Source of the DNA: Emticicia sp. BO119
GTDB taxonomy: Bacteria > Bacteroidota > Bacteroidia > Cytophagales > Spirosomataceae
Length of the DNA: 64,000 bases
Direction of reading: 5' to 3'
NCBI RefSeq assembly: GCF_013912375.1
Contig: NZ_JACETV010000002.1
Coordinates: 372,001-436,000 of the forward strand
Shown here: positions 55,681 to 64,000 of the stretch, piece after piece
Numbering within the stretch: the first letter of the stretch is position 1
How the letters are laid out: every line of letters begins with the position of its first letter
Translations under genes and position numbers: made by a program
Notes under the pieces: model-generated
Databases searched by the model: none
What the model was told of the DNA's origin: nothing
Seen by the model: the letters and a program-made list of their open reading frames with translations, nothing else

Positions 55681-56004
55681 ATGAAAACCATTGAAAATGC
55701 TACTGTTCATATCGGAGGGCGTCAGCACGTGAGTCCTCAAGAAGTAATTGTATTAATTGCCGAAATTAACTATACCATTGTCCATTTCTCTGACGGGCAC
55801 AAAACCATTGTGGCTACTTCTCTTAAATATCTGGAAGAACGCTTTCATAATTGTAATTTTTTCAGAACTCACCGCTCTTATGTGGTCAATCTAAATTATA
55901 TAGAAAAACTTCGACAAAGCTCAGTTCTGCTAAGTAACGGGCAGGAAATAGAAGTTTCAAGGCGTAGGAAAACAGACCTGCAAAAGGCTATGAACAGATT
56001 TTAG
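55681..56004 (+). CDS. Stand-alone LytTR DNA-binding protein
   Basis: A 107-aa LytTR domain with no receiver: VIVLIAEINYTIVHFSDGHK near residue 24, TSLKYLEERFHNCNFFRTHR, SYVVNLNYIEKL and EVSRRRK. Stand-alone LytTR proteins regulate surface and peptide genes in Bacteroidota. It lies 46 nt before the giant surface-protein gene on the same strand, so it may control that gene; this is inference. Confidence 0.9.
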   Translation: MKTIENATVHIGGRQHVSPQEVIVLIAEINYTIVHFSDGHKTIVATSLKYLEERFHNCNFFRTHRSYVVNLNYIEKLRQSSVLLSNGQEIEVSRRRKTDLQKAMNRF

Positions 56005-56049
56005 TTAAAATCAGCTATAGTAAATTTCAATTTTAGAATAACTCACTCT

Positions 56050-59000
56050 ATGAAAAAAACATTTTTACTACTTGTTATATATTTTCTGAATTTATCGGTT
56101 TCCGCCCAGATAAACGAACTTGCCTTGCAAACAGCTATTATAGCAGATAGTTCAGATAAACAGTTTAAAAGCCCGATATCAGCTATTGATTTTTCGGTAG
56201 ACAATAAGACTCCTATCATGCCTGATTTACCTGACTATGGTATAATAAATCCAACTACTGTTCATAGAACCCCATTGTTTAATAATATTTTATCTGGCGC
56301 TGCTGTTTATGGCCCAGACCGTTTACGACCAGGGAAAAACTACTATTTTATTACTTGTAATATCCCGGAGGGAACAAGGGTCAGAATAATAAGGACAGTT
56401 TTCAGAGATTTTTATCATTGGCGAACCGGAGGAGATTGTGGCACGCCTGATGACTATATTGAGTATGGAGGAGATACAGCAACGGTTGTCAAAAATGGAG
56501 ATATTTATTATTTTAAGGTTAATTATTCGGGTTTTCCAGAAGGGACTTTACTCTATCATGGCATTGCTAACGAAAATTGTAATGTGAAAGAATATGTTTA
56601 TTCTTACCGAATTGAGATTGAGCAATTTGGGATTTCTAAATTAATCTCTTTTTCGTCGCCTTATGAGCCAGAACATACCTCATTACCAGGTGGTAATTAC
56701 CCCACTCCAACACTGCCTACTACTTTTTATGCCTGTGGTACCAGTGCTGTTCTGAGCTCGGGTTGTGGCGCGGGCTCATCTATATGGTCAAATGGTGCTA
56801 CTACCAGTAGTATTCAGGTTACTGGTGGAACCTATTCTGTACAATGCCAGTATTGCAGTATTATAACTCCTGCAAGTAATTCCTGTACCGTTATACTTAA
56901 TCCCATTCCTACTTCTCCTGTTTTTTCACTCGGCAGCTATTTAACTATTAATACAGGCAGTGATGTTTCTATTCAGGCAAGTTGTGCGAGTGGAACAGCC
57001 AAGTGGTATGATGCTACTAATAATGTATTGCATAATGGGAGTACTTATACTAAAACCAATATAACAGAGACATTTAGTGCTTATGTAGCCTGTGTAGCAA
57101 ATGACTGCGAAAGTACCAGAAATACGACAACCGTATTTGTATCGAACGGTGTACAATCCCCTACATTATATGTACCTAATACTAAAATATGTAGGAGCGA
57201 TACTAGGACTATCACAGCCTTGGGTTGTACAAATGGAGTTGTAAACTGGTATGATGCCTCTAATGGCGGTAACTTATTGGGTACGGGTCAGACTTTTACA
57301 ACTCCTTTACTGACTTATAGTAATAGCGGTAGTAATTATCATTACTACTATGCTGATTGTACCATTAATAATACTACTTCTTCCAGCAGGAGCAATCAAT
57401 ACATTGTAGTGTATGAAATACCTGCCCCACCTGTTACCAATGATATGGTAGTTACACCGGGTTCAAATGCGGTAATTACAGCTTCTGGATGCTCGGGCAC
57501 TATTTACTGGTTTGCTAACTCAACAATCACTCCAGAGTTATCTAATAAAACCTATTACATTACTCCTGCACTTACGGGCACTACTGTCTATTATGCTTCT
57601 TGCAAAGACGCTAATTGCGAATCTGGCAGAGTACCTGTAACAGTTACTGTAGATAATGCCATTACTCCAATTGTATTAACACCATCAGCTAATAATTTTT
57701 GTGCTTATACAATCGATAATGTGGTTATTACTGCCAGCAATTGTACTGGAATTGTAAGGTGGTTTGAGACCAGCAGCAGTAATACTTCCATTGAAACTGA
57801 TACAGGATTACCCTATGAATATAGCTTCAATCCTTATGGTTCTACACGTACAATCTATGCCGATTGTGTAGTTGGAGGGGTAGCTACCAACCGCAAGAGT
57901 ATTACTATTATTGTTAAATCTATTCCCGATGAGCCTGATATTTCTCCATCAACTTATTTAAATATCAATTCAGGTAGTAGCGTCCATTTATATGCCACTT
58001 CTTGTCCGAATGGTATTGTGAATTGGTATAATGCCTATGATGGGGGGAGTTTGATATTTACGGGCAGTCAGTACAATCAAAACAATGTCACTACAGATTT
58101 TACTTTGTATCCAGACTGTACGATAGATGGTTGTGCCAGTAGTCGAAATGAGGTAGAAGTAAATGTAATTAATTCTGTAGCAGCACCAGTAATACACACA
58201 TCGAATAGAGATGTTTGTGGTAGTGCTGCGGTGGTTTTAACTGCTGTTGGTTGTTCCAATGGTACAGTTAAATGGTATGATAATTATCAGGGTGGGAATT
58301 TGTTAGGTACTGGCCAGGCCTTTACTACACCCATCTTAACTTATAATACTTCAGGCAGTAACAATTATTACTATTACTATGCCGATTGCACTATTGGCGA
58401 CAATACTTCTTCCCGAAACAGTAAAACTATTTATGTCTATGCGGCAACTGGTACACCAGTGGGTAATAATATAACTATTGCCTGTAACGCAACTGCTACC
58501 CTTACTGCTTCGGGCTGTAATACGTCGTCACCACAGTATGAAAGTTATCGCTGGTATGCCAGTGCTACTTCAACTGCTTATCTTTCATCAGGTACTTCCT
58601 ATACAACAGATAATCTGACTACCAATACTATCTACTACGTGAGTTGCAGAGGAAATGGCAACTGTGAGTCAGTAAGGGCACCTATATTGGTTACTGTGCA
58701 ATGTCAGGCACCTGACGCACCTGTAATCAGTGCTAACACCTCTATTGTTTGCGCAAGTAGTCCAGTGTTACTTTCAGCAATAGGTTGTGCGGGCGGAATC
58801 GTTAATTGGAGTGATAACGGAACAGGTAGTAGCCGTACTATTAACCCTGCTAATACGCTCACACTCACGGCTACTTGTACTATTAATTCGCTCACAAGCG
58901 AAAACTCTAATATTCTCACTATTACAGTTAACCCTAAGCCTGTATTAGTTATTAACAATCCTGCGCCGGTAGCTCCACCATCTACCGTCAATATCACGCT

Positions 59001-59394
59001 GGCAGCAATCAGAGCTGGTAGCACGCTACCAGGTGGCACTACGCTGGGTTATTATATCAACAATAGTGGCACTACTGTTTTGTCAAACCCTTCAGCCATA
59101 GCAATTTCAGGTACCTATTATATAAAGGCCACTACCTCTTCAGGGTGTATAGATATAAAGCCTGTTATAGTGATAATCAATAACTGTAGTATTGCTATTA
59201 CCTTGAGTAGTACACCTGATGATTACAACTCAGGAACGCAACTAAAGAAAACTAACGAGACTATTAATGCTGCCAATAAAGTTACCGGAACTGCCAATGT
59301 AACCTATCAGAGTAATAAGTCAGTAAGTTTAAACCCTGGCTTTACTGCTGATAACGGGACTATTTTTAAAGCGCTGATTGCAGGATGTAATTAA
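56050..59394 (+). CDS. Giant secreted Cys-rich Ig-like repeat protein
   Basis: A 1114-aa secreted protein with a signal peptide ending near SVSAQ. After a unique N-terminal ~220 residues it has many repeats of about 85-100 aa of the type CxNGxVxWYDAxxGGNLLGTG...YYADCT (for example near 395, 740), each with Cys pairs, like Ig-like adhesin repeats. The last ~60 residues are a 3-coathanger-like tail (KVTGTANVTYQSNKSVSLNP...). It is probably cell-surface anchored or secreted and adhesive. The neighbouring LytTR gene may regulate it. Confidence 0.85.
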   Translation: MKKTFLLLVIYFLNLSVSAQINELALQTAIIADSSDKQFKSPISAIDFSVDNKTPIMPDLPDYGIINPTTVHRTPLFNNILSGAAVYGPDRLRPGKNYYFITCNIPEGTRVRIIRTVFRDFYHWRTGGDCGTPDDYIEYGGDTATVVKNGDIYYFKVNYSGFPEGTLLYHGIANENCNVKEYVYSYRIEIEQFGISKLISFSSPYEPEHTSLPGGNYPTPTLPTTFYACGTSAVLSSGCGAGSSIWSNGATTSSIQVTGGTYSVQCQYCSIITPASNSCTVILNPIPTSPVFSLGSYLTINTGSDVSIQASCASGTAKWYDATNNVLHNGSTYTKTNITETFSAYVACVANDCESTRNTTTVFVSNGVQSPTLYVPNTKICRSDTRTITALGCTNGVVNWYDASNGGNLLGTGQTFTTPLLTYSNSGSNYHYYYADCTINNTTSSSRSNQYIVVYEIPAPPVTNDMVVTPGSNAVITASGCSGTIYWFANSTITPELSNKTYYITPALTGTTVYYASCKDANCESGRVPVTVTVDNAITPIVLTPSANNFCAYTIDNVVITASNCTGIVRWFETSSSNTSIETDTGLPYEYSFNPYGSTRTIYADCVVGGVATNRKSITIIVKSIPDEPDISPSTYLNINSGSSVHLYATSCPNGIVNWYNAYDGGSLIFTGSQYNQNNVTTDFTLYPDCTIDGCASSRNEVEVNVINSVAAPVIHTSNRDVCGSAAVVLTAVGCSNGTVKWYDNYQGGNLLGTGQAFTTPILTYNTSGSNNYYYYYADCTIGDNTSSRNSKTIYVYAATGTPVGNNITIACNATATLTASGCNTSSPQYESYRWYASATSTAYLSSGTSYTTDNLTTNTIYYVSCRGNGNCESVRAPILVTVQCQAPDAPVISANTSIVCASSPVLLSAIGCAGGIVNWSDNGTGSSRTINPANTLTLTATCTINSLTSENSNILTITVNPKPVLVINNPAPVAPPSTVNITLAAIRAGSTLPGGTTLGYYINNSGTTVLSNPSAIAISGTYYIKATTSSGCIDIKPVIVIINNCSIAITLSSTPDDYNSGTQLKKTNETINAANKVTGTANVTYQSNKSVSLNPGFTADNGTIFKALIAGCN

Positions 59395-59476
59395 TTCTTT
59401 TATCGTATTTTTTAAGAGATAATAAAATTTATACAGCTTCCATCACATAAGTCCTTGTCACTAAATACCGGTATCA

Positions 59477-61891
59477 ATGAAAATGTTTTTTACCATTCTA
59501 ATGCTCTGTTTTACTTTTGAAAGTGTGGCCCAAAGCCATATCATGGGTGAAATCAGAAGTAATGACGATAAGCCATTGTCTTTTGCTAATGTACTATTGC
59601 TTAAAACGAAAGACTCGTCTCTGGTAAAAGGAAGTATTGCGACTGAAAATGGATTTTATCAATTTGAAAACATTAAAGAAGGAACTTATTTTATAAGTGC
59701 GTCAATGATAGGTTATGAAAAAGTTTCAAGTGCACATTTTCAGATAGCGGCTTCTGAAAAAGAGCTTAGAATGACTCTGCTCATAGCCAAAGAATTAACA
59801 GCTCAATTAAAAGAAGTGGCTGTAAGAGCCAAAAAGCCCTTATATGAACAACAGACTGACCGTCTGGTAGTAAATGTAGAAAGCAGCATTACGGCTTCAG
59901 GGGGAACTGCGCTAGAAGTACTGGAACGCTCGCCTGGTATGAGTGTCAATCGCCAGACCAATGTCTTATCTATGAGTGGTAAGTCTGGTGTGATGGTCTT
60001 GATTAATGGAAAACTTACACGCTTACCTATGGAGGCAGTCATTCAGCTGTTAGAAGGAATGACTGCCAATACCATTGAGAAAATTGAACTCATTACAACC
60101 CCACCCGCCAGATATGATGCGGAAGGCGACGCAGGCTTGATTAATATAATCACCAGGAAGAATCTCAACTATGGAACCAATGTTTCATTGTCGGCCACTA
60201 TGGGGTATGGTTGGTATGAACGACCTGCGGGAAGTGTTAATCTGAATCATCGTAGGCAAAAACTGAATTTATACGGAGATTATTCGTATATACGTAATCG
60301 TCATTGGGTGCAATATAGTACTTTTCGTTCTGTTACACAACCCGATGGGTTGTTGGAAACTAACCTTGTGGCCAACCGTTATCAGAAGAGCCCCGTACAC
60401 ACATCTAAAATAGGGTTTGATTATAACCTAAAACCTAATACAATATTTAGTGGTTTGATTTCAGGTTTTCATAATACAAACAGACAGCATATCCCATCAG
60501 TGTCCCATGTTTATCTGAATAATAAGATGATTACCGAAAACAAAGTTGGCATTAACGAAGCTAATGTATGGGAGAATGCTATGGTGAATTTGAGTATGAA
60601 GCATAATTTCAGGAACAAACTTGAGTGGAGTATTGATGCCGACAGGTTGTATTATAGAAACGTTGATCCAACGTATTATCTGGCGGAATCGACAGATTTG
60701 AGGAGCAATAATCTGGCACAACAAGAGTTCAGAGTTAATAAAGATACGCCCATAAAGTTATGGGTCATTAAAACTGATTTCGCCAGGCCTTTTCTTAAAA
60801 ACAAATGGGAAACCGGAGCAAAGCTGACCTCAACAAATTTGATGAATGAAGTCTTAATGGAAATCCATGAAGATAATCAATGGCTTACAGAGTCTACTTT
60901 TAGTCAGCAATACAAGCTTACAGAGCGAATCGGGGCGGTTTATAGCAATTTTACCACACAGCTTTTTAAGAAAGTTACACTTCAGATTGGTGCAAGATAT
61001 GAACATACGCAGACTGATATTAATACCCTTGCGAGACAGTCATTGGTAAAACGGAATTATGGCAATTTCTTTCCGAATGTATCGGTCTCAGATAAAATCA
61101 GTAAAGACCATACTTTAAACTTCTCTTATGGACGGCGCATTACCAGACCTTCGTACAAGGATTTGGCTCCATGGGTTATTTTTGCAGATCTTAACACTTT
61201 CTTTTATGGCAATGAGAACTTGCTTCCGACTATTTCAGAAGTACTGCAAAGCAGCTACGTACTGAAAGAAAAATACATTTTTTCGTTGCGATACAGTTAT
61301 GATAAAAATGCAATTGCTACATATCTCCCGCACATTGATGCAGCCAATAATCGGGTCAATTTCTTTCCTGAAAATATTGATAGACAACAGACGCTGACTT
61401 TTACTACAAGTATACCTGTCACTTTTACCAAATGGTGGCAGACACAAAATAGCTTTACAGGATACTGGCAAAAAATAAAAACTGTTTTTCAGAATGCTCC
61501 ATTTAATCGCACTATTTGGAATGCGCAGTTCAATACCTCCCATTCGTTCAGATTGCCCCATGCAATGATGGGAGAAATGCTCTTCTTTTATAGAAGTCCT
61601 TCATTGAATGGTATTGCCAGAGTCGCAGCAACCGCCGAGCTTTCATTTGGTTTGCAGAAGACTCTGTCAAAAAACGCAGGGACATTGCGCTTAAATATCA
61701 ATGATGTTTTCTGGACAAACCGGGGTCGCTCAAGTAGCCGGATTGAGGCTATCAATCTTAATGTAAGAAGCACATTTTTGCGAGAGCCCCGTACCACAAG
61801 GCTTACCTATAGCCGCTCTTTTGGTAATCAGAAAGTAAAAGCTTCTCAAAAACGTATGACCGGCTCAGAAGAAGAAAGACAAAGACTCTAA
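59477..61891 (+). CDS. Outer-membrane beta-barrel receptor with TonB-dependent style plug
   Basis: An 804-aa outer-membrane protein: signal peptide (to FESVAQ), carboxypeptidase-regulatory-like domain (HIMGEIRSNDDKPLSFANVL, about 20-105), plug-like domain about 120-230 (LEVLERSPGMSVNRQTNVL, GVMVLINGKLTRLP, IEKIELITTPPARYDAEGDA) and a long barrel ending in aromatic-rich strands. This matches the OMP_b-brl family rather than SusC. It may take up peptides or metal complexes, but the substrate is unknown. It lies 82 nt after the giant surface protein. Confidence 0.9.
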   Translation: MKMFFTILMLCFTFESVAQSHIMGEIRSNDDKPLSFANVLLLKTKDSSLVKGSIATENGFYQFENIKEGTYFISASMIGYEKVSSAHFQIAASEKELRMTLLIAKELTAQLKEVAVRAKKPLYEQQTDRLVVNVESSITASGGTALEVLERSPGMSVNRQTNVLSMSGKSGVMVLINGKLTRLPMEAVIQLLEGMTANTIEKIELITTPPARYDAEGDAGLINIITRKNLNYGTNVSLSATMGYGWYERPAGSVNLNHRRQKLNLYGDYSYIRNRHWVQYSTFRSVTQPDGLLETNLVANRYQKSPVHTSKIGFDYNLKPNTIFSGLISGFHNTNRQHIPSVSHVYLNNKMITENKVGINEANVWENAMVNLSMKHNFRNKLEWSIDADRLYYRNVDPTYYLAESTDLRSNNLAQQEFRVNKDTPIKLWVIKTDFARPFLKNKWETGAKLTSTNLMNEVLMEIHEDNQWLTESTFSQQYKLTERIGAVYSNFTTQLFKKVTLQIGARYEHTQTDINTLARQSLVKRNYGNFFPNVSVSDKISKDHTLNFSYGRRITRPSYKDLAPWVIFADLNTFFYGNENLLPTISEVLQSSYVLKEKYIFSLRYSYDKNAIATYLPHIDAANNRVNFFPENIDRQQTLTFTTSIPVTFTKWWQTQNSFTGYWQKIKTVFQNAPFNRTIWNAQFNTSHSFRLPHAMMGEMLFFYRSPSLNGIARVAATAELSFGLQKTLSKNAGTLRLNINDVFWTNRGRSSSRIEAINLNVRSTFLREPRTTRLTYSRSFGNQKVKASQKRMTGSEEERQRL

Positions 61892-61906
61892 TTAAACAAC
61901 CTACTC

Positions 61907-64000
61907 ATGAAAAAGACATTTTTATCCATTCTAATCATCCTTACGAGCATCCACATATATGCTCAGGTACCCGCCCGTCCGGGTGCATTTGTCAATCCTG
62001 TTACTTCGGTTTGTAAAGGGGCTGCAGGTATCAGTTTTACGGTCAACCCACCAGCAAGTGGGGCAACTCCTACTTCCTATGAATGGTCGCTGACCGGAGG
62101 AGAAAATATTGGCACAATCAATGGATCTGCTACTTTTCCGGTAAATGTAACCTCGCCTGATGGTGGTCGGACTGTTACTATCAATTTCGGGAACCCTGAA
62201 TACATTGAAGACATCACCCTATCCGTAAGAGCCAAAAATGCCAGCGGTGTAGGCTTACCCAGAGAGCTAAGTATTCATTTGAATCCCATTCCCGGGCTTC
62301 CTGTCCTGAATAGTCCGATGATTAATGCAGGAAACTTTGCCTCACTTACCGTTTCCGGTTGTGCAGGAACTGTGAACTGGTATAAGGCAGAAAGTATATC
62401 TCCGGCTAATTTGCTTGCTTCCAGTACATCGACATTTATTACCCCTATTCTTTATGAAAACATTTTTTACTATGCCAATTGTACCTCAACTTCAGGATGC
62501 GTTGGCCCTCTACAAAAAACAATGGTGCATGTAGTACCAGGCAAAACCGATTGGGCAGTTTCAACCATGCACCCTCCGGGAGAAGTACCGGGAAGAAGTA
62601 CTGCGACCGAAGGAAGGATAATCAAAATGGATGCAACAGGCAATAGCTATATTGCCGGAACAATGATTAACTCTTTTGATTATACGAATAATGGAATTAC
62701 GACAACTGTGGTATCGGCACATCCGGGTGATGGGGGTAACGAACTCTTTGTGATGAAACTGAGCCCGACAGGAGCCTTTCTTTGGGCAAAATCATTTGGT
62801 ATGCAAACTTCTTATGATGCGATTATTGATTTGGATGTTGCAACTGATGGATTTGTCTATGTGAGTTCTGTTCATCCTGCACCAGGAGAGGGCATACCTA
62901 GTAATTTTAAATATGATGGAACATCCTACCCAAATGTGCATTGGAGAGGGGGCTCTCTTATTAAAGTAAACAATTCAACCGGTGCTTTGGTATGGGTAAA
63001 AAATCAGAATGAGAATAATAGCGGATTTATCACAGGCCCAAGAAGTGGAGAGGTAGAAATTAACGCAACGCGCCTTTTTGCGATTGACCACCAGATAGCT
63101 GTCGCTCAGGACTTTAATCAGCCACGTCTATTTGCTTCCCTGCTTACAACACTTGATGCAGATGCAGGCAATGTAATGCTTAATTCTCAAAAAGAATGGA
63201 CGCTGGATGGGGGTTGGCTTAGTACTCATGGAAATATACCTGCGTTTAAGTGGTTTAAGCAAATTAAACTAATTAATAATGGCAATAGTATGATAGTAAC
63301 CGGAGCAGCTGGGGATAATTACGATAAAGTATTTATATGCAGGATAGATAATATTAATACAGCAAATCCGACTATGGCCTGGGCCAAGATGCCTGATGTG
63401 AATGTCTTTAGTGGTGACCAATTGGGCATAACAGTAGACAATAGTGGCAACGTATATGCCATTTGCAATAAATCTTTTGATTCAAATTCACCTACTACCA
63501 CATTTACGTTTGCCGGAGAGAATTTTAATCTGGGCTATAATTATGTCAGTGGATTTATCTTAAAATATGATGCCAGCGGGAATGAAGTATGGGCCATGAG
63601 ATTATTTGCTCCTTCTTTTGGTAGTGGAAATGGTTTTGAGGCAATTAATAGCGACGGCATGAATATATATTTAGTGAGTGGTATGCAGTTTTTCCCGAGC
63701 TATACTCGTTATTATACTTTGGGTGATAAAATCGGAGGGACATACGCACTATGGTTTGCGAAAGTAAAGCCGGATAAAACCTGTGAGTGGATTTATGATA
63801 TTTTTGCTGATGGAGGGGGGGTAGTCATGGCAGCCAACGAAAATTCCATTATGCTCACCGGGAATGCGAGTGCACAATTAAGTCCCGATTTAACTATTCC
63901 GCTATCTGGCCCATTCAATGGGATGTCTGTTGTAAAGTTTATTCCTCAGAATAATTCCTGCAAGCCTGCTCAACCGGGCAATTTTACTCAAAGTAGTAGT
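61907..64000 (+). CDS. SBBP-repeat-like secreted protein, runs off the right edge
   Basis: The frame is open from the ATG at 61907 to the end of the window with no stop (698 codons so far). A signal peptide (MKKTFLSILIILTSIHIYAQ) is followed by PKD/Ig-like segments (YEWSLTGGEN, GCAGTVNWYKAESI), then repeats of the SBBP type (MDATGNSYIAGTMINSF, NELFVMKLSPTGAFLWAKSF). Such proteins form beta-propellers on the cell surface. It starts 15 nt after the receptor gene stop and is likely cotranscribed. C-terminus not visible. Confidence 0.85.
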   Translation, partial: MKKTFLSILIILTSIHIYAQVPARPGAFVNPVTSVCKGAAGISFTVNPPASGATPTSYEWSLTGGENIGTINGSATFPVNVTSPDGGRTVTINFGNPEYIEDITLSVRAKNASGVGLPRELSIHLNPIPGLPVLNSPMINAGNFASLTVSGCAGTVNWYKAESISPANLLASSTSTFITPILYENIFYYANCTSTSGCVGPLQKTMVHVVPGKTDWAVSTMHPPGEVPGRSTATEGRIIKMDATGNSYIAGTMINSFDYTNNGITTTVVSAHPGDGGNELFVMKLSPTGAFLWAKSFGMQTSYDAIIDLDVATDGFVYVSSVHPAPGEGIPSNFKYDGTSYPNVHWRGGSLIKVNNSTGALVWVKNQNENNSGFITGPRSGEVEINATRLFAIDHQIAVAQDFNQPRLFASLLTTLDADAGNVMLNSQKEWTLDGGWLSTHGNIPAFKWFKQIKLINNGNSMIVTGAAGDNYDKVFICRIDNINTANPTMAWAKMPDVNVFSGDQLGITVDNSGNVYAICNKSFDSNSPTTTFTFAGENFNLGYNYVSGFILKYDASGNEVWAMRLFAPSFGSGNGFEAINSDGMNIYLVSGMQFFPSYTRYYTLGDKIGGTYALWFAKVKPDKTCEWIYDIFADGGGVVMAANENSIMLTGNASAQLSPDLTIPLSGPFNGMSVVKFIPQNNSCKPAQPGNFTQSSS

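Noticed and set aside
1-64000. tRNA or rRNA genes
   Set aside because: No cloverleaf-like or rRNA-like sequence was recognised by eye; a dedicated search was not possible.

Overview
The window looks like a chromosomal stretch of an AT-rich Bacteroidota bacterium, most likely a Cytophagales-type organism. The evidence is a DUF5690-type permease, a TonB-type outer-membrane protein with a carboxypeptidase-regulatory plug, long secreted Cys/Ig-rich surface proteins, a 7TMR-DISM histidine kinase, and 3-coathanger-like C-terminal tails on several secreted proteins. No rRNA or tRNA genes were recognised.

Region 1 (1-9.9 kb) is a CRISPR-Cas locus on the minus strand: cas6-cas5-cas3-cas8-cas7, then a terminator-like hairpin, then cas4-cas1. 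It is best described as a type I-B-like system with an unusual gene order. The array and any cas2 must lie beyond the left edge. Next to it are a BrnT-like toxin with a tiny partner ORF, then a WYL regulator paired with a second, different Cas6.

Region 2 (9.9-19 kb) is mostly ordinary chromosome: a DUF5690 permease, a tetrapyrrole-methylase-fold methyltransferase, a secreted CotH-family protein, an ABC ATPase whose upstream membrane partner is frameshifted at an AT repeat, one hypothetical protein, and two tandem paralogous secreted proteins.

Region 3 (19-28.2 kb) is accessory: a serine recombinase, a HerA/VirD4-like ATPase fused to a nuclease-like tail, an AraC-type regulator, and an insertion-sequence graveyard (IS1-like, IS110 and IS3 remnants). 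The IS remnants carry odd GC-rich 16-nt blocks that break reading frames. Dead XRE and endonuclease genes follow.

Region 4 (28.7-43.4 kb) begins with a large secreted lipase-like protein. It continues with a mobile-element-like block: tandem XRE cassettes separated by copies of the recombinase 3' end, a NYN-domain protein, a second large serine recombinase, a second VirD4/HerA-like ATPase, a dead D12 adenine methylase, a RadC-like protein, another XRE gene, DnaA-box-like sites and a possible RuvC-like protein. About ten copies of one motif, roughly GCAAATTnCCCTCTTA, lie in front of these genes and suggest a shared XRE-controlled regulon. A gene-poor 3 kb stretch with a string of terminator-like hairpins follows and may encode small RNAs.

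Region 5 (44-64 kb) returns to chromosomal content: a cupin, two heavily decayed secreted-protein genes, then a signalling and surface cluster. The cluster has a NarL-type response regulator, three histidine kinases with nearly the same catalytic half but different sensors, a receiver-less LuxR protein and a stand-alone LytTR protein. It is followed by a giant Ig-like secreted protein, an outer-membrane barrel receptor and an SBBP-like secreted protein that runs off the right edge.
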